DNA of 64,000 nucleotides from Pseudalkalibacillus berkeleyi (GTDB lineage: Bacteria > Bacillota > Bacilli > Bacillales > Fictibacillaceae): contig NZ_JAKIJS010000001.1 in the NCBI RefSeq assembly GCF_021608225.1, positions 1,116,001 through 1,180,000 on the forward strand, read 5' to 3'. This document shows positions 27,651 through 35,327 of this stretch, in pieces. A program made the position numbers and the translations under genes. The stretch's first letter is position 1, and every line of letters starts with the position of its first letter. The notes beneath the pieces are model-generated. The model was not told the origin of the DNA. It searched no databases and worked only from the letters and a program-made list of their open reading frames with translations.

Positions 27651-27666
27651 GTTCAAAATGAACAAT
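27651..27666 (+). promoter_or_regulatory. Third copy of the GTTC-N5-GAAC operator-like sequence
   Basis: GTTCAAAATGAACAAT here is identical over 16 bases to the sequence inside the flp promoter at 29053. It lies between the convergent ends of the 43-aa gene and the DUF192 gene, with no obvious promoter. Confidence 0.4.
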
Positions 27667-27714
27667 AAATTAATTTTTAATTAAACACTAAAGTTTCCGA
27701 TGTGACTAAAATGG

Positions 27715-28110
27715 TTAAAGAAAAAGATATTCACCATGGGCTAAATCATACTCTTGAACGGTTCCAACCGGTAATTCTATTGCTGCTGTCGCACCTTTAA
27801 CAGGCCATACGATTCGCCAAGGTTTAAGGTGAGATACGGATTTAATGATACGTTGTTCATCATTAATAAAAATGACATCTATTGGAAAGAACATAAAAAA
27901 CATATGAATAGAATTACATGGTTTAATAACTAAAGCTTCGTTCTCTAAAGGTTTCTTTCGAAACATCAATCCTATCAGGCGTTCAAAAAAGGACTCAGCA
28001 TATACTAATCTTAAAGGGGGGAGAGGTTTAGAATGGCTTGGATCGTTCAAACGCGGTCTATTCAACGATTTTTTTGTTGTCGGTATCCTGTTCTTCGAAA
28101 TATGTAACAC
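27715..28110 (-). CDS. DUF192-family protein
   Basis: A protein of about 131 aa whose C-terminal 100 residues form a DUF192 domain. Marks are ERLIGLMFRK, CNSIHMFFMFFPIDVIFI and LPVGTVQEYDL. Function of the family is unknown; many members are exported, but no clear signal is present here. GTG at 28110 has AGGAGG six bases upstream; the ATG at 28116 touches the site directly. The start overlaps the 54-aa gene upstream, suggesting coupled translation. Confidence 0.78.
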   Translation of the reverse strand: MLHISKNRIPTTKKSLNRPRLNDPSHSKPLPPLRLVYAESFFERLIGLMFRKKPLENEALVIKPCNSIHMFFMFFPIDVIFINDEQRIIKSVSHLKPWRIVWPVKGATAAIELPVGTVQEYDLAHGEYLFL

Positions 28111-28222
28111 CTTCATCCTCCTTCTTAATCTCTGATCGTGCTTTTACTCCAATGAAAATGGTTCCATCATCAAACTTCATCGTTATTCCTTCAGGTAATA
28201 ATTCCGTATATATGACATTCAT
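28058..28222 (-). CDS. Small acidic protein, 54 aa, unknown
   Basis: MNVIYTELLPEGITMKFDD opens a 54-codon ORF. The ATG at 28222 follows AGAGGGGG by eight bases. The stop codon lies inside the DUF192 gene, giving an overlap of about 53 bases in another frame. The composition (FDDGTIFIGVKAR, then an acidic tail) looks like a real folded peptide. No family is recognised. It is probably the first gene of a two-gene operon with DUF192. Confidence 0.6.
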   Translation of the reverse strand: MNVIYTELLPEGITMKFDDGTIFIGVKARSEIKKEDEGVTYFEEQDTDNKKIVE

Positions 28223-28501
28223 TTAAATAACCCCCTCTTTTCGGTAGGATACAATTTGTTTTAGTTCAGACGAAAGACTCACAGAAAGTAAAGTTTGTTA
28301 ATTACTAGGTATAATTTCGTGTAATCCTATGTAATATCCTCTGAAAATCGTCCGACAAAATCAATCATAAAACATTATTGGCATGTCGTATTTTGAAAAA
28401 AGAGGACTAAAGTAATTATATATATCGAATTTCGACAAAAATACTAAGTCTTTAGGCTGTATAATGTATAAATTTGAAGATAATTATTGGAAAAAGACAA
28501 T
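28223..28501 (-). other. AT-rich intergenic region without a gene
   Basis: No ORF with a ribosome binding site is seen on either strand. It should hold the promoter of the 54-aa/DUF192 pair. A TGTATAATG on the plus strand (28458-28466) and a TTCGACA heptamer (28431-28437, complement of a Spo0A-type box) are present but lack supporting context. Confidence 0.4.
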
Positions 28502-28618
28502 AAAAAAAGACCGATATTCCAAAGCGTCTAGACTAAAGACACAACATTTTGTATTGTTTTTCCATCTAATATCAAAATATTGTGTATGAGAAAGAATTGT
28601 GACAGCTTTGATTCGGTC
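28502..28618 (-). terminator. Long 3' hairpin and terminator of the XRE gene
   Basis: Three nested pairings form one arm: GACCGA/TCGGTC (28509/28613), CAAAGC/GCTTTG (28520/28605) and ACACAACATTTTG/CAAAATATTGTGT (28539/28573, one mismatch). On the minus strand the structure ends in TTTTTTT. It begins eight bases after the stop codon. It is unusually large for a simple terminator. Confidence 0.6.
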
Positions 28619-28625
28619 CTATGGT

Positions 28626-28967
28626 TTAATCATTAGAATTGTTTTTAATTGTTGCAAGTGTCTCAGCGAGTACCTTTAATTCACTCAGAGAAATATTTTT
28701 GCTTTTCATCTCCTCAGAAAAGGTCACCCACTCTACACCCAGTTCTTGAATCTCTTCAGGTATTTCTTCTCTTGTTCCAAAGAAAAAGGAAACATCTTTA
28801 TCAAAATATTCAGCTAAACTCTCTAATAGTTCTAGTGTAGGTTTGCGATCACCACGTTCTATTTTAGAAAGGTTACTATAATTAAAATCGATTGCATTCC
28901 CTAGCTCCTTAAGGGTCATACCTTTTTCTCTTCGTAGTTCTTTGATGCGACTACCGATCTGTTTCAT
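28626..28967 (-). CDS. XRE-family regulator divergent from the Tad operon
   Basis: A 113-aa protein with an N-terminal Xre/Cro helix-turn-helix (residues about 3-60: IGSRIKELRREKGMTLKEL, then NLSKIERGDRKPTLELLESL). A C-terminal helical part of about 45 residues is probably for dimerisation. The ATG at 28967 follows GAGGTGG by eight bases. It is divergent from the flp operon, whose promoter carries inverted repeats between -35 and -10, so it is probably the repressor of the pilus genes. The effector is unknown. Confidence 0.83.
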   Translation of the reverse strand: MKQIGSRIKELRREKGMTLKELGNAIDFNYSNLSKIERGDRKPTLELLESLAEYFDKDVSFFFGTREEIPEEIQELGVEWVTFSEEMKSKNISLSELKVLAETLATIKNNSND

Positions 28968-29045
28968 TCTATTTACCACCTCAGCTATAATTGGTACCCC
29001 CCTTTAGTATAAAGTAAATAATTTTGCAAATAAACTAAAAATTTG

Positions 29046-29074
29046 TTGACATGTTCAAAATGAACAATTAATAT
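29046..29074 (+). promoter_or_regulatory. Sigma-A promoter of the flp/tad operon
   Basis: TTGACA (29046-29051) is a perfect -35 box, followed after 17 bases by TAATAT (29069-29074). The spacer is almost entirely filled by the inverted repeat TGTTC-AAAAT-GAACA, so a bound protein would block polymerase. Confidence 0.7.
29052..29066 (+). promoter_or_regulatory. Operator 1 in the flp promoter spacer
   Basis: TGTTCAAAATGAACA is a 5+5 bp inverted repeat with a 5-bp centre, located exactly between -35 and -10. The XRE protein encoded divergently is the obvious candidate ligand. Confidence 0.55.
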
Positions 29075-29084
29075 AAACTTATAA

Positions 29085-29103
29085 ATTGTTCTATGTGAAC
29101 AAT
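29085..29103 (+). promoter_or_regulatory. Operator 2 downstream of the flp promoter
   Basis: ATTGTTCTATGTGAACAAT is a 7+7 bp inverted repeat with a 5-bp centre, the same GTTC-N5-GAAC layout as operator 1. It is centred 35 bp (between three and four helical turns) further downstream. Confidence 0.55.
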
Positions 29104-29229
29104 ATTACCTGAGGAGGGGAATTGTTACAAGTAACTGTACAATCCATTAATTAAATTAGAAATGAGTAGAAAATGCAAAGGGAATTTATTCATTACATGA
29201 ACATTATCTAATATAGGAGGTTGTTTAAT

Positions 29230-29421
29230 ATGGGAGAGAATTTCAAAAGGCTGATCCTAGAAGAAGAGGGCCAAGGGATGGTGGAGTACGGGTTAATTAC
29301 TGGTTTAGTTGCGTTAATTGCCATAGCAGTATTTGCAAGTGATGGAGCACTTAAAGGTGCAATTGATAGTGTGTTTGCAAAAATAACTTCGGCTGTAAAT
29401 GGTGGAGGAACAACTCCATAA
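29230..29421 (+). CDS. flp: Flp-type pilin
   Basis: A 63-aa prepilin with a short basic leader and the type IVb cleavage motif: Gly14, then QGMVEYGL with Glu at +5 and Tyr at +6. One hydrophobic helix and a Gly/Thr-rich C-terminus follow. It is the structural subunit of the Tad pilus, processed by TadV. The ATG at 29230 lies nine bases after AGGAGG; a TTG touching the site is rejected. It is first in the tad operon and followed by a terminator-like stem that should raise pilin levels over machinery. Confidence 0.92.
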   Translation: MGENFKRLILEEEGQGMVEYGLITGLVALIAIAVFASDGALKGAIDSVFAKITSAVNGGGTTP

Positions 29422-29434
29422 TCATCACAATTCC

Positions 29435-29467
29435 ACGTCCTGCTCACTAAAGGCAGGACGTTTTTTT
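29435..29467 (+). terminator. Intra-operon terminator after flp
   Basis: A 9-bp GC-rich stem ACGTCCTGC/GCAGGACGT is followed by seven T residues and lies between flp and tadV. It probably stops most transcripts after the pilin and lets some through. Confidence 0.85.
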
Positions 29468-29481
29468 AAAGGAGGTGCAAG

Positions 29482-29910
29482 ATGGTTTATTCCCTATTAA
29501 TCGTTTTATCTAGTGTTTGCGCATTCACAGATTATAAATTTAGAAAAATTTTGAATATGATCACCTTCCCAGCCATTTTTGTCGGCCTCCTTTATTGGAC
29601 AATAAATGACGGCTTGCAAGGGATGGTTACATGGGGTGCTGGATTGATCGTTGGTTTACTCTTATTAATTGTACCCTTCGTATTAGGTGGTATGGGTGCG
29701 GGGGATGTCAAAATGCTTGCAATGGTTGGTGCTTTAGCTGGAGCTAAATTTGTGTTTATGAGTTTCCTTTTCGGAGCTATTATTGCTGGATTATTTTGTT
29801 TTTATTATTTATTCGTCCTTAAAGGATCTAGAAAAGATTACATACCATATGGTGTTTTCATATCGATTGGTGTTTTCATACAAATTTATTTAGAGGTAGG
29901 TGTTTCTTAA
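29482..29910 (+). CDS. tadV: Prepilin peptidase TadV/CpaA
   Basis: A 142-aa membrane aspartyl protease (A24 family) with four or five helices. The two catalytic aspartates are in FTDYKFRK (Asp17) and GMGAGDVKM (Asp75). It lacks the N-terminal methylase part of PilD, as usual for TadV. It removes the leader from Flp and from pseudopilins TadE/TadG. AAAGGAGGTG precedes the ATG. The next gene follows immediately. Confidence 0.9.
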   Translation: MVYSLLIVLSSVCAFTDYKFRKILNMITFPAIFVGLLYWTINDGLQGMVTWGAGLIVGLLLLIVPFVLGGMGAGDVKMLAMVGALAGAKFVFMSFLFGAIIAGLFCFYYLFVLKGSRKDYIPYGVFISIGVFIQIYLEVGVS

Positions 29911-29911
29911 A

Positions 29912-30289
29912 ATGAAATGCCAGAAAGGACAAGCTACCGTCGAACTTGCATTTTCACTCATCTTTCTCTTTCTGATCTTCTTTGGAATTATTGATTTCGG
30001 GAGACTCATCCATGCACACATGGCTTTGGACCATGCAGGTAGGGAGGCTGCAAGGGTTGCAAGTGTTGGTTCGGTAGATATTGAACAAAAGGCAAGATCA
30101 GCCATCAGAGGGTTAGATGAATCATCTGTTGGTGTTTCCGTTTCATTTGATGATCCTGCTAAAAGTCGAGGGAGTAACGTGACCGTCAGATTAAGTTATC
30201 CATTCGAATTAGTAACACCACTGATTCCACAGTTCTTCTCTAGTGATTCATTTACAATTGAAAATTCAACTGTAATGAGGGTGGAATAA
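29912..30289 (+). CDS. tadE: Pseudopilin TadE
   Basis: A 125-aa protein with a short leader, KGQATVELAF (Glu at +5 of the processed form) and one N-terminal helix. The TadE signature FFGIIDFGRLIHAHMALDHAGREAARVAS follows in two parts. It acts as a minor pilin or assembly factor on the outer face of the membrane. The ATG at 29912 starts two bases after the tadV stop. GTG at 29900 is less likely because it overlaps the ribosome binding site. Confidence 0.87.
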   Translation: MKCQKGQATVELAFSLIFLFLIFFGIIDFGRLIHAHMALDHAGREAARVASVGSVDIEQKARSAIRGLDESSVGVSVSFDDPAKSRGSNVTVRLSYPFELVTPLIPQFFSSDSFTIENSTVMRVE

Positions 30290-31198
30290 ATGAAAAAGAT
30301 TAAACAACTACCTCTCCAAAATGAGCACGGTTCAGTAATCGTGTTCATTTCATTAGGGCTTGTTATTTTATTTGGAATTGCAGCGATTGCGATTGATGGT
30401 GGCAGACTTTATTTTGAGAAAAGTAAAGTTCAAAGCGCTGTAGATGCTGCCGTTCTAGCCGGAGCTCAACAAATTCCTATTTCATCGGCTGCTGCAGTAA
30501 CCACCGCCATCGAAGTTGCTTCTGACAACGGTTACTCGTTACTTCCTTCAGACATAAAGGTCGAAGGGAAGTTTATTTCTGCAACTATTACGCAAGCAGC
30601 ACCAATGACATTTGCAAAAGTATTAGGTTTTCATACGGTAAATGTCCCAGCTAAGGCAAAGGCAAGAATTGGACCTCTTGAAGGCGGAACAAATATCATC
30701 CCAATCGGTATACCGGAATATGGATGCGGATTTCGGTACCTAGAAAGCTATCAATTGAATTTAAACCCGAATATCCGCGGAAATTTTGGGTATCTAGCGG
30801 TTGATGGTAGAGGGGCCTCGAATCTTAAAGACGGCATAATTAATGGTATTAAGTTATCAATTGGAGAAACGGTGTTAACAGAGCCTGGTGGTAAGGTAGG
30901 ACCAGTTAGCCAAGCGATCTCAACAAGAATTGCCGCGGATAATGGAAAAGCCAAGTGTTCTGTTGCAAGTACTGCAGATAATAGTTGCAAACGTGTTGTA
31001 TATGTTCCGATTGTAGATGGATTTCCAAATGTTAATGGAAGGTCAAGTGTAACGATTGTTGGGTTCGCTGCTTTTTGGTTGGAAGAGATCCAAAATAAAA
31101 TCATTTACGGGAAATTTATCAAAGCGGTTGAATCAGGTGAGATTGGAGAGACGGGCACAGATGACTTTGGTTTATATGCCGTTAAACTTGTAAATTAA
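30290..31198 (+). CDS. tadG: TadG-like pilus assembly protein
   Basis: A 302-aa protein with the TadE/G-like N-terminus: EHGSVIVFISLGLVILFG, then DGGRLYFEKSKVQSAVDAA. A large secreted domain with several cysteines (YGCGF, KCSVAS, NSCKR) follows. It starts directly after the tadE stop codon. The cysteines suggest disulfides outside the cell. Its role in anchoring or ending the pilus is inferred from other Tad systems; it lacks a von Willebrand domain, unlike longer TadG proteins. Confidence 0.83.
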   Translation: MKKIKQLPLQNEHGSVIVFISLGLVILFGIAAIAIDGGRLYFEKSKVQSAVDAAVLAGAQQIPISSAAAVTTAIEVASDNGYSLLPSDIKVEGKFISATITQAAPMTFAKVLGFHTVNVPAKAKARIGPLEGGTNIIPIGIPEYGCGFRYLESYQLNLNPNIRGNFGYLAVDGRGASNLKDGIINGIKLSIGETVLTEPGGKVGPVSQAISTRIAADNGKAKCSVASTADNSCKRVVYVPIVDGFPNVNGRSSVTIVGFAAFWLEEIQNKIIYGKFIKAVESGEIGETGTDDFGLYAVKLVN

Positions 31199-31221
31199 AT
31201 GTCACTAAACAGGGAGGACTT

Positions 31222-31785
31222 ATGAAAACAAAACAAATTTGGCTTACTGCAATCGTTTTTGGATTATTTGCAGCTGGCGTTCTCTATTTTTCTATCTTTA
31301 AAGAAGCTCAACCTGCTGCTACAACAGTAAAAGATGAACAAAAGCAAGATGAAGTTAAAGCGTCTGAAGAAAAGCCTAAAGTGAACGCAACAACGGTAAC
31401 GCAACAGAAGTTAACGATTAGTGAAGGAAAGCGTGCGATCTCTGTAGATGTCAAATTCGATCAAGGTGTTTCTGGAAACATCACAGTTGGATCCTATGTT
31501 GATGTCGTATATGTATCAAGTTCCTTAGGAGAGCACCCAGACGCTGAAAATTCAAAGAAAGATGAAGCTAAACTGCTTTTACAAAATATTAAAGTACTAG
31601 CGATTGGACATGCTGCTGATTCTGAACAGGAAGCAATTCGGTATCAGACTGTTACGTTCGAAGTTACCCCACAACAAGGACTCACTCTCGGTTTTGCTAC
31701 AAGAGGGGAACTACATTTAATGCTTCGTACGAAAGGTGATCAAAAGATTGAAAAAGAAAAACTCACAATTACAGAAGGCAAGTAA
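31222..31785 (+). CDS. cpaB: Pilus assembly protein CpaB/RcpC (short form)
   Basis: A 187-aa protein with an N-terminal membrane anchor and a linker rich in Lys, Glu and Ala. A domain like the C-terminal part of CpaB/RcpC follows (GKRAISVDVKFDQGVSGNITVGSYVDVVYV in pieces, VTFEVTPQQGLTLGFATRGELHLMLR in pieces). Gram-negative RcpC works with an outer-membrane secretin. This organism has none, so the role here probably lies at the membrane/wall boundary. GGGAGG precedes the ATG. Confidence 0.83.
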   Translation: MKTKQIWLTAIVFGLFAAGVLYFSIFKEAQPAATTVKDEQKQDEVKASEEKPKVNATTVTQQKLTISEGKRAISVDVKFDQGVSGNITVGSYVDVVYVSSSLGEHPDAENSKKDEAKLLLQNIKVLAIGHAADSEQEAIRYQTVTFEVTPQQGLTLGFATRGELHLMLRTKGDQKIEKEKLTITEGK

Positions 31786-31800
31786 AAAGGGGTGAAAGTA

Positions 31801-33003
31801 ATGGATTATAAATTTCTCGGACTGGTCAATGACTTGGAACTGGTCAAAAAGATTGATGATCAGATGCAATCTGAACAAATCAGGACCAATTGGTACACAT
31901 CTATCGGGGAGTTTTGGCAATCAGTAGAAAGAGAGTCACAAGCCATCCTAATTATCACTGAAACTTCTTTCTATAACGTGTATGACTTTTGTAAAGAACT
32001 GTCGTTGAGCTTTCCGAAACATCAAATTATTTTATTAGTAGAGGAAAGTGAATACGACGTGAAACGAGCGTTGAAATCAGGCGCAAATGACATACTCTTA
32101 TTCAATAAAGCAGAATCAGAAATTGTCCGTACCATCCATGAAATCAAAAGAGATCAAAGCTTGAAGGAGAAGAAAGGTACAGACACGGTAGATTCGGATG
32201 TACCTAATAAACATGCTAGGTATATTTCAGTCTCGAGTACAAAAGGTGGTATTGGAAAATCAACACTATCTGTAAACCTTGCAAGTGAATATGCAAAAAA
32301 CGGTAGCCGTGTCGCATTAATTGATTTGGACTTACAATTCGGTGATGTTGCTCTTATCTTAGATGTTAAACCAAAACGTACAATTTATGACTGGGTGAAA
32401 GAAGGTTATGGCCGCTCGATCGGAGTTGAAAGATTTATGCTTGAGCATTCATCAGGCGTGAAAGTTTTGCCCTCACCTGTAAGACCTGAATTTGCTGAAG
32501 TCATCAATGAAGAGCATATCAAAGAAGTCTTAGACGAGCTGAAAACTAGTTTTGATATCGTTATTATTGATACGCCTCCAGGACTCCCAGAAACTACGTT
32601 AACTGCACTCGAAGCTTCTGACCAAGTCGTTGTCTTAACTTATATGGATTTGCCTACTCTAAAGAATACGAAGCTATTCTTAGAAACATTAGAATCTCTT
32701 GAATTGAAAGAAAGAATTAAGATTGTTTTGAATAAAGTTTCGAAAGTGAAGGGTATTAAACCTGACTCAGTAGAAAAAATTCTAGGTATGAGTGTAAATG
32801 CAAGATTACCAGAACAAAACAAGGTTGTTCTACCTTCTCTAAATATGGGCATTCCTTATGTCGTTAGTCATCCAAAGTCGATGGTGTCAAAAAGTGTGAA
32901 GAAGTTAGCCGATTTGTTAATTCCTAGAGGAATCGTAAGAAACAAATCTCCAAAATCCTTTCTTGTCAATATAGTTCCTAAAGGAAGGAGACGTGTTTCA
33001 TGA
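31801..33003 (+). CDS. tadZ: TadZ/CpaE-type ParA-like ATPase
   Basis: A 400-aa protein with a receiver-like N-terminal domain lacking the phosphorylation pocket (about residues 5-120) and a MinD/ParA ATPase domain. The deviant Walker A motif is SSTKGGIGKSTLSVNLA and the Walker B-like motif is DIVIIDTPPG. TadZ proteins place the pilus machinery in the cell. The ATG at 31801 follows AAAAGGGG by eight bases. Its stop overlaps the next start (ATGA). Confidence 0.87.
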   Translation: MDYKFLGLVNDLELVKKIDDQMQSEQIRTNWYTSIGEFWQSVERESQAILIITETSFYNVYDFCKELSLSFPKHQIILLVEESEYDVKRALKSGANDILLFNKAESEIVRTIHEIKRDQSLKEKKGTDTVDSDVPNKHARYISVSSTKGGIGKSTLSVNLASEYAKNGSRVALIDLDLQFGDVALILDVKPKRTIYDWVKEGYGRSIGVERFMLEHSSGVKVLPSPVRPEFAEVINEEHIKEVLDELKTSFDIVIIDTPPGLPETTLTALEASDQVVVLTYMDLPTLKNTKLFLETLESLELKERIKIVLNKVSKVKGIKPDSVEKILGMSVNARLPEQNKVVLPSLNMGIPYVVSHPKSMVSKSVKKLADLLIPRGIVRNKSPKSFLVNIVPKGRRRVS

Positions 33004-34349
33004 GTTTGTTGAAACGATTAGGTAAAGAAGAAGGGGTTCAAACTCCGGTTAAATTACCGAAAACCCTTACACAAACAACACTGAAAATTTCTAATAAAAA
33101 ATCTGCAATGGAGATAGAATTACACAATTATCTAGTTGACGAACTGAAAAAACATAAACAGGTGAAAGATGATCAGCTTGCTAGGTTAATAAGAGAGTTA
33201 TCCCAAGAGTTTTTTGAATTTGAGGGTGATCGTCTCACCTTTGAGGAAAAGAATGAACTTTTGAAAGTAGTGGAAAGTGAATTAACTGGATTCGGCCCAA
33301 TTACAAAGTTATTAGATGACCCAGACATAAACGAGGTTATGGTCAATAGTCCAAGTGAGGTTTTCGTCGAAAAGAATGGAAGATTATTAAGGACGGATGT
33401 ATCTTTCAGAGATGATGATCATATAAAAAGGGTAATCGACCGGATTGTATCCCCACTTGGTCGTAGGATTGATGAAAGTGTACCAATGGTTGATGCAAGG
33501 TTACCTGATGGGTCTCGTGTAAATGCAGTCATTCCCCCGCTCGCCTTGAAAGGTCCAACCGTAACCATTCGGAAATTTTCGACAGTACCATTTACAGTTG
33601 AAGATCTGATAAGGATGGGTACGTTAAGTAAAGATATGGCTATGTTTCTTGAAGCGTGTGTAAACGCGAAGTTAAACATTTTCATTAGTGGTGGGACAGG
33701 CTCAGGGAAAACAAGTACGTTGAATGTCTTATCTTCATTTATACCGAATAGCGAAAGAATTGTGACGATAGAGGATGCAGCAGAATTAAAACTGTCACAA
33801 GACCATGTTGTCTCGCTTGAGTCTAGACCACCTAACATTGAGGGGGTTGGCGCAATCACGATTCGAGATTTAGTACGAAATTCTTTACGGATGAGACCCG
33901 ATCGCATCATTGTCGGGGAAGTCCGAAGTGCTGAAACGCTTGATATGCTTCAAGCGATGAATACAGGACATGATGGTAGTCTCGGAACTGGACATGCCAA
34001 TACACCAAGAGACATGCTGTCCAGACTTGAAACGATGGTACTCATGTCCGGCTATGATTTGCCTGTAAAAGCAATTCGCGAACAAATTTCGAGCGCGCTT
34101 GATTTAATTATACACCAAGCGAGAATGAGGGATGGAACAAGAAAAATAACCCATATCACTGAGGTGTTAGGTCTAGAAGAAAATACGATTGTTCTCCAGG
34201 ATCTCTTCTTATTTAAAGAAAAGGAGTTGTCCTTAGATGGCAATGTAGAAGGAGAGTTTTCTTCAACAGGTATCCGCCCACATTTTTCTGATCAACTAGA
34301 GAAACTAGGATTTGAAATCTCCTCATCCTGGTTTGAAAGGGAGTGGTAA
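33000..34349 (+). CDS. tadA: Pilus motor ATPase TadA/CpaF
   Basis: A 449-aa secretion ATPase of the VirB11/CpaF type: an N-terminal helical domain, GGTGSGKTSTLN (Walker A, about residue 230) and RMRPDRIIVGEVR (Walker B/Asp box region). DGSLGTGHANTP is the His-box region. It drives Flp polymerisation and possibly retraction on the cytoplasmic face. It overlaps tadZ by four bases and is followed after three bases by tadB. Confidence 0.93.
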   Translation: MSLLKRLGKEEGVQTPVKLPKTLTQTTLKISNKKSAMEIELHNYLVDELKKHKQVKDDQLARLIRELSQEFFEFEGDRLTFEEKNELLKVVESELTGFGPITKLLDDPDINEVMVNSPSEVFVEKNGRLLRTDVSFRDDDHIKRVIDRIVSPLGRRIDESVPMVDARLPDGSRVNAVIPPLALKGPTVTIRKFSTVPFTVEDLIRMGTLSKDMAMFLEACVNAKLNIFISGGTGSGKTSTLNVLSSFIPNSERIVTIEDAAELKLSQDHVVSLESRPPNIEGVGAITIRDLVRNSLRMRPDRIIVGEVRSAETLDMLQAMNTGHDGSLGTGHANTPRDMLSRLETMVLMSGYDLPVKAIREQISSALDLIIHQARMRDGTRKITHITEVLGLEENTIVLQDLFLFKEKELSLDGNVEGEFSSTGIRPHFSDQLEKLGFEISSSWFEREW

Positions 34350-34352
34350 TGA

Positions 34353-35324
34353 GTGGGGATCTCTCAGTTTTACCTGTTTGTTCTTTCCTTCATAACATTT
34401 ACTCTCTTATCATATCTCGTTTTACTTAGAATGAGTAAAAGCAGGATAAAAACGGAGGAAAGGTTAGATAAATTCCTGCCTAATCCTGTGAACAAAAACA
34501 AGCAAATGAAAGATGAAAAACCGAAGACGATGTACAGAAAAATGTTGCACATTATTGGTAACCGTTTTGAAGGCAATTCGTACGTTAGAAAATGGTTGTC
34601 AAAACTTGAAGTGTCAGCCCTTCCCTATACCCCGGAAGAATTTTTTGCACTCAGAATATTAATGGGATTAACATTACCAATCATTCTATTCTTCCTTAAC
34701 TACAATTGGTCCATCATAGTTGGCGGTGTATTGGTTGGTTACTTCATACCTGTAGTCTACTTGAATTGGAAGAAGAAGAATCGCCTCAATCGTTGTTCCG
34801 AACAGCTTTCCCAAGCATTAGGCACGATGGCGAACGCATTACGTGCTGGTTTCAGCTTTATACAAGCGATGGAGTTAGTAGCGAAAGAAATGCCAGATCC
34901 GATCGGCTCGGAATTCTCTAGAACTTTACGTGATATCAAATTTGGGATTAGTACAGATGTAGCGCTGAAGAACTTGGTGACTAGATTACCAGATAGGGAC
35001 CTTGACTTAGTTGTAAACGCCTTGATCATCCAAAGATCCACTGGAGGGAACTTGGCAGCGTTACTTGAAACGATGCAAGAGACCATATTTGGTCGGTTCC
35101 GTGTAAAAGAAGAATTAAAATCATTAACAGCACAAGGTAAAATGTCCTCTTGGGTTGTTACACTATTACCTTTATCTATTGCCCTTTATTTGAACACTGT
35201 AAATCCGGACTATTTTCGTCCACTACTAGAACATCCTGTAGGTTGGGTTATGTTAGGTGCAGGTACACTTTCGTGTCTTATAGGATGGTTTCTAATCCGA
35301 AAAATTGTCCATGTTGAGGTGTAA
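34353..35324 (+). CDS. tadB: Pilus inner-membrane protein TadB
   Basis: A 323-aa T2SSF/GspF-like protein: an N-terminal helix, a cytoplasmic domain, two more helices, then the F domain (SQALGTMANALRAGFSFIQAM, then IQRSTGGNLAALLETM) and two final helices. It forms the platform that TadA turns. GTG at 34353 has GGGAG eight bases upstream. The next gene follows after three bases. Confidence 0.9.
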   Translation: MGISQFYLFVLSFITFTLLSYLVLLRMSKSRIKTEERLDKFLPNPVNKNKQMKDEKPKTMYRKMLHIIGNRFEGNSYVRKWLSKLEVSALPYTPEEFFALRILMGLTLPIILFFLNYNWSIIVGGVLVGYFIPVVYLNWKKKNRLNRCSEQLSQALGTMANALRAGFSFIQAMELVAKEMPDPIGSEFSRTLRDIKFGISTDVALKNLVTRLPDRDLDLVVNALIIQRSTGGNLAALLETMQETIFGRFRVKEELKSLTAQGKMSSWVVTLLPLSIALYLNTVNPDYFRPLLEHPVGWVMLGAGTLSCLIGWFLIRKIVHVEV

Positions 35325-35327
35325 GCG

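Noticed and set aside
28431-28466. Spo0A box (TTCGACA) with a TATAAT on the plus strand
   Set aside because: A single heptamer is expected by chance, there is no -35 box at proper spacing, and no gene follows on that strand.
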